A DNA stretch of 13,108 nucleotides from CAXMWX01 sp051008185 (lineage in GTDB: Bacteria; Pseudomonadota; Gammaproteobacteria; Eutrophobiales; Eutrophobiaceae), in the NCBI GenBank assembly GCA_051008185.1, contig JBPCXW010000071.1, forward strand, positions 1 to 13,108, written 5' to 3'. Below the pieces are notes generated by a model, which was not told the DNA's origin, ran no database searches, and saw only the letters and a list, made by a program, of their open reading frames with translations. Position numbers and translations under genes: made by a program. Position 1 is the stretch's first letter; every line of letters starts with the position of its first letter. Of the stretch, positions 4,881 through 12,688 are shown one piece after another.

Positions 4881-7073
4881 ATGAGAACAGTAATAGTTGT
4901 GGCAGTACTGTCAATCAGTCTGACGACTACCGCCCTTGCCGACCACAGTGCCGAGCTGGAGACCATTATCGTACTCGGTAATGAGTTGAACACCGCCGGT
5001 GTCATCAAACTGGACCCGCGTCTGCCCGGTTCGTTTGCGGCCGATGCCGCCGCCCTGTTGCGCCGTACACCGGGTGGCAATGTCGCCGCTAACGGGCCGG
5101 TCGCCGGTCAGTTGCAATACCGGGGGTTAACCGGCATCCGCCTGAATACCCGTATTGATGGTCAGGCCATCTCACCGGGCGGGCCCAACCTGATGGACGC
5201 ACCATTGCATTACGCCCCGAAAAGTATTCTTGACAGCCTGCATCTGCGGCGCGGGATCGCCCCGGTCAGTGCCGGGCCGGGGCTGGGCGGTGGCGTTGAG
5301 GCGCGCCTGAAATCCAGCCGCTTTGCTGACGGCCCGGCGTTCAAACTGCATGGCGATGTCAGTCTGAACAGTGCCACGGTGAATGAGTATGCCGGCACCG
5401 GCGGCTTCATCGGCCTTGCCAATGACAGACACCGGGGGCATATACTGGGGAATGTTGAGGGCGGCAAGGCCTATGACTTTGACGGTGGCACGGTGTCCGG
5501 CAGTGATTTCGGACGTTGGGTCGGCGGCGCGGGCTACGGCTTTCGTAGCGGCGGACATCAGTTTGAACTAAACTATCGGCATCAGGAAACCGATCCCTCC
5601 GGCAATCCGCCGTTGCCGCTTGATACCGCTTTTTTCAATGCGGATTTTATCAATGCGGCTTACATCGGCATGCTTGCAGGGATTGAAATAAACGCTCGCT
5701 TCAATTTCTCCGACATTGATCACGCGATGAACAACTTTACCCTGCGACCGTTGGCGACCGGCGCCCCGGCAATCGTTACGCCGGCCACCGGGCGCGCTTA
5801 TGGTTATTTCTTCAGCGGTAACAGACGGCTGTTTGACGGGCAACTGGAACTCGGTCTGAGCGGGCAACGAACCAGCAACAGTGCGACCGTGCAGCGCGGT
5901 TTTTTCATTCAGGTGTTCAACGATGCCCGTGTGCGCCGCGACAGTGTCTTTGCCGAGTGGCGTGGGGCGGTCACGCAACATCTTCAACTTGAGGCCGGGG
6001 CGCGCTATGACTATGTGCGAAGCAACGCCGACGCGGTCGCGACCAGCGCGCCGTTGATGCCGGTGCAGGCACTGGTGGCCGGTTTCAATGCCGCGGATCG
6101 ATCACGCACCGAGCATAATGTTGATGCGTTGCTTAAACTGGACTACACCATCAACTCTCAACTCGTCCTGTCCGCCGGTTGGGGGCGCAAGACGCGCAGT
6201 CCGTTTTGGGTGGAACGCTATGCCTTCCTGCCCATTGAGGTAACCGCAGGGCTGGCTGATGGCAACAACACCATCGGCAATATAGAGCTCGGAGCGGAGA
6301 CGGCCAATGTGTTTGATATCGGTTTTGACTGGACCGGGGACAATACTTATGCCTCGCTACGCGGTTTTTACAATCGCATTGATGACTTCATTCAACAGAC
6401 ACCGTTTGATGATACGCCGACCACGCTGGAGGACGGTATTGATCCCGCCACCGCCATCCTGAGCCCCGCCGCCGGTGCGGCGTTTGCCGGGCAGTTTGAC
6501 GGCCCCGGCGGGATCGCCCCGTCCGGTGCCGTGGAGATAGTCAGCCTGTTGAACGGTGATGCTACTCCTTTGCGGTTTGCCAATGTAGATGCCGAGCTGT
6601 ACGGTATTGATGCCGCATTCGGGGCTGAATTATCCGACAATATGCTGTTTGATGGCATCGTAACCTTTGTGCGCGGGAAACGTCGGGACATCAATGACAA
6701 CCTCTACAGGATCACACCGACGCGCGCCATACTCGCGCTGACTTATGCGCGGACGAACTGGCGTGTCTCGCTTGAGGGTGTGTTGGTGGCGGAGCAGAAT
6801 CGGGTATCGGAAAGCAACGGCGAACGCCGCACCGGGGGATATGAGTTACTGAATGTCTTTGCCCACTGGCAACCTACTGAAAAAATTCGTATCACGGCCG
6901 GCATTGAAAACCTGACGAATGTGTTTTATCAGGATCATCTGGCCGGTTATAACCGTGTGACGGGCGGCGACCTGCCGGTATTCCGTAGCAACCCTTTTGC
7001 ATCACTTGACCCTGCAAGCCGGTTGCCTGGCACCGGCAGAGGCGGGTTTCTGGAGTTGGGTTATATGTTTTAG
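4881..7073 (+). CDS. TonB-dependent outer-membrane receptor, OprC/NosA-like
   Basis: A 730-residue protein with a signal peptide MRTVIVVAVLSISLTTTALA, likely cleaved before D21. It has a TonB-box-like ETIIVLG (27-33), a plug domain over about residues 40-145 (LLRRTPGGNVAANG, LQYRGLTGIRLNTRIDG, a Gly-rich GPGLGGGVE), a 22-strand-type beta-barrel over the rest, and the terminal aromatic residue expected of outer-membrane proteins (LGYMF). The plug segment SPGGPNLMDAPLHYAP resembles the copper receptor family OprC/NosA, where the same place reads CPNxMDAP and its Cys and Met bind copper. Here the Cys is Gly101 while Met105 remains. The ligand is therefore open: copper, another metal complex or an organic substrate. 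It follows the hydrolase by seven bases and has no good Shine-Dalgarno. Confidence 0.88.
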   Translation: MRTVIVVAVLSISLTTTALADHSAELETIIVLGNELNTAGVIKLDPRLPGSFAADAAALLRRTPGGNVAANGPVAGQLQYRGLTGIRLNTRIDGQAISPGGPNLMDAPLHYAPKSILDSLHLRRGIAPVSAGPGLGGGVEARLKSSRFADGPAFKLHGDVSLNSATVNEYAGTGGFIGLANDRHRGHILGNVEGGKAYDFDGGTVSGSDFGRWVGGAGYGFRSGGHQFELNYRHQETDPSGNPPLPLDTAFFNADFINAAYIGMLAGIEINARFNFSDIDHAMNNFTLRPLATGAPAIVTPATGRAYGYFFSGNRRLFDGQLELGLSGQRTSNSATVQRGFFIQVFNDARVRRDSVFAEWRGAVTQHLQLEAGARYDYVRSNADAVATSAPLMPVQALVAGFNAADRSRTEHNVDALLKLDYTINSQLVLSAGWGRKTRSPFWVERYAFLPIEVTAGLADGNNTIGNIELGAETANVFDIGFDWTGDNTYASLRGFYNRIDDFIQQTPFDDTPTTLEDGIDPATAILSPAAGAAFAGQFDGPGGIAPSGAVEIVSLLNGDATPLRFANVDAELYGIDAAFGAELSDNMLFDGIVTFVRGKRRDINDNLYRITPTRAILALTYARTNWRVSLEGVLVAEQNRVSESNGERRTGGYELLNVFAHWQPTEKIRITAGIENLTNVFYQDHLAGYNRVTGGDLPVFRSNPFASLDPASRLPGTGRGGFLELGYMF

Positions 7074-7102
7074 GCGAGATGCCGTTTGGATAAAATAATT
7101 TT

Positions 7103-7591
7103 ATGCCTGCAAAACCACAACGCTATTATGAAGACATTGCAGTGGGAAAGACCCGCGAGTCCTCCCGCTATACGGTCAGTAGTGAAGAGATCCTGGAATT
7201 TGCCCGGCGCTACGATCCCCAATACTTCCATGCCGACAAAGAGGCGGCACAACGATCCCGGTTTGGTGAGGTTATTGCCTCCGGCATTCAGATCATGGCC
7301 ATCTGGCGTTGTCTCGATCACGAGATTGCCCATGACATCGCCTGGATTTGCGGCGTGGCCTGGGATGATGTGAGATTCCCCAAGGCATTACGTCCCGGTG
7401 ATACCGTCCATGCCAAGGCGACTTGTCTGGACAAACGCATATCTGAAAAAGATCCCACACGAGGAGTAGTGGTATTCAAATATCTGTTACTGGATGAATC
7501 AGACGAGATTATCTGGAGTTGCAAAAGCACAAATTTGATTGAGCGCAGATCAGCCACCGGGCATGGCAAGCGCGCTGAATACAGACGCTAA
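7103..7591 (+). CDS. MaoC-like hotdog-fold dehydratase/hydratase
   Basis: A 162-residue single-hotdog protein of the MaoC/(R)-specific enoyl-CoA hydratase group. The N-terminal part YYEDIAVGKTRESSRYTVSSEEILEFARRYDPQYFH matches the family. D38 and H43 have the five-residue spacing of the catalytic Asp and His of PhaJ-type hydratases. The next block, SRFGEVIASGIQIMAIW, corresponds to the conserved FGxxIAxG turn, with Ser where PhaJ has His. LRPGDTVHAKA is the usual later strand. It probably hydrates or dehydrates an acyl-CoA or related intermediate, though many MaoC-domain proteins have no known substrate. It starts 29 bases after the receptor gene and likely belongs to that transcript. No Shine-Dalgarno is evident. 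Its TAA overlaps the stop of the convergent TetR gene. Confidence 0.82.
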   Translation: MPAKPQRYYEDIAVGKTRESSRYTVSSEEILEFARRYDPQYFHADKEAAQRSRFGEVIASGIQIMAIWRCLDHEIAHDIAWICGVAWDDVRFPKALRPGDTVHAKATCLDKRISEKDPTRGVVVFKYLLLDESDEIIWSCKSTNLIERRSATGHGKRAEYRR

Positions 7592-8256
7592 CGCTTTTTG
7601 TTATACAGTTCCTTGGGCGCCAGATTTCGAATACACTCTTCCAGATAAGTCAATAATACTTCTTCATTATATTCACGCGAGTGTGTCAGGTGGCTGATGG
7701 CCACACCTTCCATCAGCTTTTGTGTCAGATCAAGTGCCAGATCAAACGCACCTTTATCCGATTGCCATTCCGGGTACAATTCCTGTGCGGTTTTATACCA
7801 TTCTTCATCAAACGCCTTCTGGGCGGGCCGTAATATGGTTTCCAGTTCCTTATCGCTACGTGCTGCCACGGATAATTCAAAAAAGGCAACAAACATAGGA
7901 TGCGTTACATGAGTCCAATAAGATTCCACCGCCATTTTTACCCGATCAACATTCTCCGGAATGTTAGCGATGGATTTACGAAAGGCACGTAACCGTTTTT
8001 GATGCAGATAATCCACCGCCGCCCGTATGACATCCATTCGCGACGGAAAGTGATGCAATGTGGCACCGCGTGACAACCCGGCCACCTCGGCTATCTTTGT
8101 GGTCGTGGTACTGGCATAACCGTACTCCACGATGCACCGGATAGTGGCATCCAGTATCTGGTCGCGGGTATTAGAGCTTTTATGGGCCTGCCAGCCGACA
8201 TCTCCCGGGCCTTTGGGCAAGCCAGTATCAGCACTTTTCATTTCAGATATTTCCAA
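7588..8256 (-). CDS. TetR/AcrR-family transcriptional regulator
   Basis: A 222-residue protein with an N-terminal TetR DNA-binding domain: RDQILDATIRCIVEYGYASTT (about 31-51), then the helix-turn-helix TKIAEVAGLSRGATLHHFPSRMDVIRAAV (about 53-81). The C-terminal helical ligand-binding half is not recognisable to a specific class. The start is ambiguous. TTG at 8256 has GAAGGGG five bases upstream, whereas the in-frame ATG at 8241 (MKSADTG) has only a weak GGA; both precede the domain. It is divergent from the first SDR gene across about 310 bases and convergent with the MaoC-like gene, sharing CTAA for the two stops. By position it most likely controls its own expression and the SDR/Rieske cluster. 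The ligand is unknown. Confidence 0.9.
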   Translation of the reverse strand: MEISEMKSADTGLPKGPGDVGWQAHKSSNTRDQILDATIRCIVEYGYASTTTTKIAEVAGLSRGATLHHFPSRMDVIRAAVDYLHQKRLRAFRKSIANIPENVDRVKMAVESYWTHVTHPMFVAFFELSVAARSDKELETILRPAQKAFDEEWYKTAQELYPEWQSDKGAFDLALDLTQKLMEGVAISHLTHSREYNEEVLLTYLEECIRNLAPKELYNKKR

Positions 8257-8566
8257 GATTACCCCTTCGTCTTATCGGAATGCAGAAAACTGAATAATCC
8301 CCTCCTGCAATTATCAGTGTATATGAAGCAGAGTGCGATTCTTACTTCACCCGTAAATTCAAACACTTACAATATTTGACAAGGCCGCCTGCCCCCATGC
8401 GGCACAATCCCCTGCCAGCTACTGTGCAGGGGCGAATCCCTGAGTTACCAGAGTTCCAGAATGGTTTATACCTGTTGAGTTCCTGTGTTACAAGTTATAC
8501 ATTAGAAAATCAACCGTCGGGTAGGTAAAGAGACGGGGATCCCTTTAACTATAATGAGGAAATAAA
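8257..8566. promoter_or_regulatory. Divergent intergenic region between TetR gene and SDR
   Basis: A 310-base gap expected to hold both promoters and the TetR operator. Visible elements: a quasi-palindrome CAAACACTTACAATATTTG (8360-8378; arms CAAA/TTTG with partial inner symmetry) that could be an operator; two adjacent hairpins, GCCGC/GCGGC (8384-8403) and the 7-bp CCCCTGC/GCAGGGG (8409-8432); and the small palindrome GGGATCCC (8536-8543). TATAAT (8550-8555) lies just before the SDR start, but no -35 fits it and it overlaps the ribosome-binding region. A weaker pair, TTGAGT (8475-8480) and TATACA (8496-8501), has only 15 bases between. None of these is decisive. Confidence 0.35.
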
Positions 8567-9316
8567 ATGGGTCGCGTAGATGGAAAAGTCGCTCTGATCA
8601 CCGGTGCCGCCTCAGGCCTCGGCAAGGCGGATGCACAATTGCTCGCCAAAGAAGGGGCGAAAGTCGTGCTTACAGATATTAACGAAGCGGGCGAACAGGT
8701 TGCCAAAGAAATAACCGCCGCAGGCGGTGAGGCCATATTTCTCAAACAGGATGTGAGTGAGGAGCAACAATGGATTGACACTTTGGCAAAAATAGAGAAA
8801 CACTACGGCAAGCTGAATGTACTGGTAAACAACGCCGGTATCGTCATCGTTGCCACCCCGGAGCAAACTACACTGGAACAATTTCGCCGGGCCGGTTCCA
8901 TCATGAGCGAGGGAGTCTTCCTCGGTTGCAAATATGCCATTCCGTTGATAAACAAAAGTGGCGGCGGTTCCATTATTAATATGTCATCCATTGCCTCACA
9001 CCTGGGCTATCCGGTTTTCTTTGCCTATAGTGCCACTAAAGGTGCGGTACGGGCCATGACCAAATCCATTGCTGTTCATTGTCAGATGAATAAATATAAC
9101 ATTCGTTGTAACTCCATTCACGCCAGTTCCATTGATACTCCGATGGTTACCCAGGCCATGGCCGAGTTAAACATGGAGCCACCGGGTGACGATGATCCGG
9201 TCGGCATCGGCGTACCGGAAGATGTGGCCAATCTGGTGTTGTATCTGGCCAGCGATGAATCGAAATTCATCAATGGTGCCGAACTCATGGTTGACAATGC
9301 CTTGTCTATTCAGTGA
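8567..9316 (+). CDS. Short-chain dehydrogenase/reductase (SDR) with atypical catalytic tetrad
   Basis: A 249-residue classical-type SDR, preceded by a good ribosome-binding site (GAGGA, six bases before ATG). The cofactor loop is TGAASGLG (12-19). D37 at the end of the second strand suggests NAD(H) preference. NNAG is at 88-91. The catalytic Ser141, Tyr154 and Lys158 are in place (MSSIASHLG, AYSATK). Two conserved features are altered. The active-site Asn of the usual SIN(L)DG reads SIMSEG, with Met113. The PG of the usual HPGGIDTPM reads HASSIDTPM. Relatives are annotated as glucose 1-dehydrogenase or 3-alpha/20-beta-hydroxysteroid dehydrogenase by similarity only, so the substrate is unknown. 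It lies head-to-head with the TetR gene and upstream of a second SDR. Confidence 0.88.
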   Translation: MGRVDGKVALITGAASGLGKADAQLLAKEGAKVVLTDINEAGEQVAKEITAAGGEAIFLKQDVSEEQQWIDTLAKIEKHYGKLNVLVNNAGIVIVATPEQTTLEQFRRAGSIMSEGVFLGCKYAIPLINKSGGGSIINMSSIASHLGYPVFFAYSATKGAVRAMTKSIAVHCQMNKYNIRCNSIHASSIDTPMVTQAMAELNMEPPGDDDPVGIGVPEDVANLVLYLASDESKFINGAELMVDNALSIQ

Positions 9317-9395
9317 GCCGCACCGGCAGGTGAAACTCCGGGGGGCCTGAACCTCCCGGCCCATGCCACCCGTAGAAAAAAAACAATCAAGACTG

Positions 9396-9424
9396 TTTAT
9401 TTTATGAGGCGTTGGATATATACT
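9396..9424 (+). promoter_or_regulatory. Candidate promoter upstream of second SDR
   Basis: TTTATT (9396-9401) and TATACT (9419-9424) are separated by 17 bases, with an A-rich tract (9375-9383) just upstream that could act as an UP-like element. The predicted start is near 9431, leaving a leader of about 100 bases. The -35 is poor and the -10 good. If real, the SDR-Rieske-E1 genes have their own promoter. Confidence 0.35.
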
Positions 9425-9432
9425 GATTCGAA

Positions 9433-9446
9433 ATGTCTGTAGACAT
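9433..9446. promoter_or_regulatory. Perfect palindrome ATGTCT-GT-AGACAT, possible operator
   Basis: Six-base arms around GT, located just downstream of the predicted start site of the candidate promoter. That position suits a repressor operator or a 5' hairpin. A second imperfect palindrome, ACAAG-CA-CTTGT (9464-9475), follows. Confidence 0.3.
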
Positions 9447-9488
9447 CAAAAAGCAATGCGATAACAAGCACTTGTGCGACACAACAGC

Positions 9489-9511
9489 CATGCCCTGAAA
9501 CCGGGGGCATG
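9489..9511 (+). promoter_or_regulatory. Leader hairpin before SDR ribosome-binding site
   Basis: CATGCCC (9489-9495) pairs with GGGCATG (9505-9511), a 7-bp stem with a nine-base loop. It ends eight bases before the Shine-Dalgarno GAGGG (9519-9523). It may affect translation or mRNA stability, or be incidental. Confidence 0.3.
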
Positions 9512-9530
9512 CAACAACGAGGGTAAGAAT

Positions 9531-10292
9531 ATGGATCTGGGTTTACACGGTAAAAAAGCGATTGTCACTGGTGCCACCAGGGGAATTGGACGGGCGATTA
9601 TAGAATTACTGGCCGCGGAGAAAGTCGATATCGGTTTTTGTGCCCGGGACGGTGAAGCGGTAACCGAAACCATCAACGCCCTGGCTGATAAAGGGGTAAA
9701 GGTATTCGGTAAATCTGTCAATGTGCGTGATGCCGATGAATACAAGGCCTGGCTGGAGGAAGCCACTGAGACCATAGGCGGTGCCGACATCTTTATCGCC
9801 AACGTCAGCGGCGGTGCCGGCATGGAATCAGAGCGCAACTGGTGGCGCAACTTTGAGATAGATGTGTTGCACACCGTGCGCGGTTGTGAAGCATTGTTAC
9901 CCGGAATGCAGCAAGCCAACAATGGTTCCATTATTTTCATCACCAGCACCAATGCCGTGGAAACCTTTGGCGGCCCGATGGCTTATAACGCCATGAAAGC
10001 TTCTCTGGTCAATTATGCAAAACAGTTAAGCCAGTTTGTTGGTAAAGATGGAATCAGAGTCAACTGTGTCTGCCCCGGGCCGGTATATTTTGCAGGCGGT
10101 GCCTGGGAGATGATTGAGACCAGTAATAAAAAATTCTTTGACAGCACCATGCGTAAAATACCCGTCGGCAAAATGGTGACACCCGAAGAAATCGCCAGAA
10201 CAGTGGCATTCGTTGCCAGCCCCGCCGGTTCCGGTATTACCGGAATCAATCTGGTTGTTGATAACGGCTATACCAAGCGCGTACAATTTTGA
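9531..10292 (+). CDS. Short-chain dehydrogenase/reductase (SDR)
   Basis: A 253-residue SDR. I chose the ATG at 9531 over an upstream ATG at 9474 because it has a Shine-Dalgarno (GAGGG, seven bases away) and starts directly before the first strand (MDLGLHGKKAIVTG). The cofactor loop is TGATRGIG (13-20). The second strand ends in CARD, where the Arg suggests NADP(H). The usual NNAG reads NVSGG (91-95). Ser139, Tyr152 and Lys156 form the catalytic triad (TSTN, AYNAMK). Asp111 stands where Asn is usual. CPGP (181-184) keeps the Pro-Gly turn that the first SDR lacks. The reaction is oxidation or reduction of a hydroxyl/keto substrate of unknown identity. The Rieske oxygenase follows 14 bases later, so the two are almost certainly co-transcribed; action on the oxygenase substrate or product is inferred. 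Confidence 0.88.
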   Translation: MDLGLHGKKAIVTGATRGIGRAIIELLAAEKVDIGFCARDGEAVTETINALADKGVKVFGKSVNVRDADEYKAWLEEATETIGGADIFIANVSGGAGMESERNWWRNFEIDVLHTVRGCEALLPGMQQANNGSIIFITSTNAVETFGGPMAYNAMKASLVNYAKQLSQFVGKDGIRVNCVCPGPVYFAGGAWEMIETSNKKFFDSTMRKIPVGKMVTPEEIARTVAFVASPAGSGITGINLVVDNGYTKRVQF

Positions 10293-10306
10293 CGGGGTAA
10301 TCTTTG

Positions 10307-11617
10307 ATGGCCGCGAATAGAGACAACGTCATCCATATCCAGAAGACCCCACTGGATAAACAACCTGACCCGGAACTGGGTAACGATGTGATCGGCAAGG
10401 AGCGCTATACATCCCATGAGTTTATGCAACTGGAATGGGAGCGTATGTGGAGCAAAGTCTGGCTACTCGGCGGTTTGGAGATCGATCTGAAACAACCGGG
10501 TGACTACATAGTTACCGAACTCGGGCCGGAATCCATACTTATTGTAAAACAGACCGATGAATCCATACGGGCGTTTTATAACGTCTGCCAGCATCGCGGC
10601 AACCGTTTGCGCCCCGCCGGCATGGGCACCGCTGAATCCTTTCAATGCGCCTACCACCATTGGGAGTACCATCTTGACGGTAGTTTCAAACGACTGCCGG
10701 ATGAAGAAACTTTTCCGCAAGGCAAACCCTGTAGCGGTTTGGAAGAAATACCCTGCGACACCTGGGGCGGCTTGGTGTTCTTCAGTCTCAATCCGGATGT
10801 TGAACCCCTGAAAGACTATCTGGATATCATACCCCGGCATCTGGACCCCTACAATTTCAAGGCAATGGCATTGCAAGAAGATGTGACTATTGAGTGGGAC
10901 TGCAACTGGAAAACCTCGGTGGATGCGTTTAATGAAAGCTACCATGTTCAGGGGATACACCCACAACTGCTTTATCATCTGGACGACAAAAATATACAAA
11001 TAGACTGCTACGATAAACACAGCCGCTATCTCATCCCTTTTGCAACATTAAGCCCGCGTGTGCCGATGCCGCCGGACATACCGCCGGGCATCAGACAACT
11101 GATGCTGGAAGCCGGTATGGAACCTGCTGATTACGAAGGCAAGACCAAAGATGTGCGAAAGGATTTACAAAAATGGAAACGCAAACATGGCGCCGAACAA
11201 GGTAAGGATTACTCCAGGTTGCATGATGAGCAATTAACGGACGACTACCACTATATGATCTTCCCGAATATCACGATGAATGTGCATGCCGACGATCTAT
11301 GGTTGTTCCGCCAGCGCCCACATGCCACTGATCCCAACAAAATGTATTTTGACTTCTGGGTGTTTGAACTGGTGCCTGAGGGAGAACCCTGGCCGGAACA
11401 ACGCCCGCAACACGATCAGTTTATTCATGGCGAGAAAAAGACCCACCTCGTTATCCGTCAGGACGCGGCAAACCTGCCCGGCGTACAGGCGGGGATGGGT
11501 TCCCGTGGCTATCGTGGCCTGTGGCTGGGCGATCAGGAATTACGTATCCGGCACTTCCACAAGGTGCTGGATACTTATATTTACGGTGCAGGTAAAAAAC
11601 CGCAAGGTGCCTTGTAG
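10307..11617 (+). CDS. Rieske non-heme-iron oxygenase, catalytic (alpha) subunit
   Basis: A 436-residue ring-hydroxylating-type oxygenase. I chose the ATG at 10307 over the adjacent TTG at 10304; GGGGT lies upstream. The Rieske [2Fe-2S] ligands are C94-x-H96 (CQHRGNRL) and C114-x-x-H117 (CAYHHWEY), 17 residues apart. The mononuclear iron ligands are H213 and H218 (ESYHVQGIH) with a distal D386 (RQDAANLPGVQAGMGS). The bridging carboxylate that passes electrons between subunits is Glu210 rather than the Asp of naphthalene dioxygenase. Glu at this place is known in the carnitine and quaternary-amine oxygenases. No small beta subunit follows, suggesting an alpha-only trimer, and no ferredoxin or reductase is in the window. 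The substrate may be aromatic, alicyclic or a methylated amine; the sequence does not decide. Confidence 0.93.
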   Translation: MAANRDNVIHIQKTPLDKQPDPELGNDVIGKERYTSHEFMQLEWERMWSKVWLLGGLEIDLKQPGDYIVTELGPESILIVKQTDESIRAFYNVCQHRGNRLRPAGMGTAESFQCAYHHWEYHLDGSFKRLPDEETFPQGKPCSGLEEIPCDTWGGLVFFSLNPDVEPLKDYLDIIPRHLDPYNFKAMALQEDVTIEWDCNWKTSVDAFNESYHVQGIHPQLLYHLDDKNIQIDCYDKHSRYLIPFATLSPRVPMPPDIPPGIRQLMLEAGMEPADYEGKTKDVRKDLQKWKRKHGAEQGKDYSRLHDEQLTDDYHYMIFPNITMNVHADDLWLFRQRPHATDPNKMYFDFWVFELVPEGEPWPEQRPQHDQFIHGEKKTHLVIRQDAANLPGVQAGMGSRGYRGLWLGDQELRIRHFHKVLDTYIYGAGKKPQGAL

Positions 11618-11700
11618 CGATTCAACCCACAGGGTGTGTGGCCGCAAGTCTGCCCCCTGCGAAAGTCGGGATCTCTTGAAATACTGATAGAAGATAAAGA

Positions 11701-12672
11701 TTGAACCTCAACAAAAAACAGTTACTGCAAGCCTACAGGCAGATGAAAACAATCCGCGAGTTTGAGGAGCGTCTGCATCTGGAGATTCAAACGGGTGAGA
11801 TCCCCGGCTTTACACATTTATATGCCGGTCAGGAAGCCGTTGCCGTGGGCGTGTGTGAGCATCTGGCTGATGATGACTATATCGTCAGCACCCATCGCGG
11901 CCATGGTCATTGTATTGCCAAAGGTTGTGATCTCACCGGGATGATGAAGGAGATCTACGGTCGCGCTGATGGTCTGTGTAAAGGTAAGGGCGGTTCCATG
12001 CACATTGCTGATTTTGACAAAGGAATGTTAGGTGCCAACGCCATTGTCGGCGGTGGGCCACCTATCGCTGTCGGTGCCGCCATTGCCACCAAGTCACAAG
12101 GCAACAAGAAAGTCAGTGTCTCTTTCACCGGCGATGGCGGCAGTAATCAGGGCACCGTATTTGAAGCGATGAACATGGCCGTAGTGCTAAAACTACCCAC
12201 CGTATTTATCTTTGAAGACAATGGTTACAGCGAACACACCGGCACCGACTATGCGGTCGGTGCCGAATCCATCGCCAAACGGACGCAAGGCTTTGGCATC
12301 CCGACAGAACTCGTAGATGGTGCGGATTTTTTTGCCGTGTATGAGGCTGCCGGGCGGGCCATTGCAGAGGCCCGTAAAGGCAAAGGCCCGACGGCACTGG
12401 AATGCAAGATCACTCGTTATTACGGCCACTTTGAAGGCGACCCGCAAAAATACCGGGCCAAAGATGAAGTAAAGAACTTTCGCCAGACCATGAACTGTCT
12501 GACAAACTTTCGTGACCGGGTTATAGCAGAAGGTTTGCTGGAAGCCCCCGCCCTGGATGAGATTGATAACGCCGTCCTGACCCTGATTGATCAGGCCGTA
12601 CAGGCGGCCAAAGCGGCGCCACCTCCGGCCCCGGCGGATGTACTAACCGACGTTTATATTCACTATCAGTAA
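11701..12672 (+). CDS. Thiamine-diphosphate dehydrogenase E1 component, alpha subunit (acetoin/pyruvate dehydrogenase type)
   Basis: A 323-residue E1 alpha subunit. The thiamine-diphosphate motif runs from GDG (144-146) to N174 in FEDNGYSEHT. The family blocks GFTHLYAGQEAVAVG, STHRGHGH, GGSMHIADFDKGMLGANAIVGGGPP and YGHFEGDPQKYR are all clear; the last two are especially like acetoin dehydrogenase AcoA. Such enzymes decarboxylate 2-oxo acids or cleave alpha-hydroxyketones and pass the acyl group to lipoyl-E2. The start is TTG at 11701, because the first ATG in frame is at codon 15 and would cut the conserved first helix (LLQAYRQMKTIREFEE). The ribosome-binding site is weak (AGAAGA). It follows the oxygenase by 83 bases with no obvious terminator and precedes E1 beta by 16 bases. 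Confidence 0.92.
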   Translation: MNLNKKQLLQAYRQMKTIREFEERLHLEIQTGEIPGFTHLYAGQEAVAVGVCEHLADDDYIVSTHRGHGHCIAKGCDLTGMMKEIYGRADGLCKGKGGSMHIADFDKGMLGANAIVGGGPPIAVGAAIATKSQGNKKVSVSFTGDGGSNQGTVFEAMNMAVVLKLPTVFIFEDNGYSEHTGTDYAVGAESIAKRTQGFGIPTELVDGADFFAVYEAAGRAIAEARKGKGPTALECKITRYYGHFEGDPQKYRAKDEVKNFRQTMNCLTNFRDRVIAEGLLEAPALDEIDNAVLTLIDQAVQAAKAAPPPAPADVLTDVYIHYQ

Positions 12673-12688
12673 TAAAGAGCATAACAAG

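Noticed and set aside
9335..9360. Hairpin after the first SDR as a terminator
   Set aside because: A GC-rich imperfect stem is possible, but it is followed by C/A-rich sequence without a T-run, so it does not meet the standard for an intrinsic terminator on the + strand.
10463..11020. 185-codon minus-strand frame
   Set aside because: It is antisense to the Rieske domain, whose cysteine and histidine ligands are all present on the + strand.
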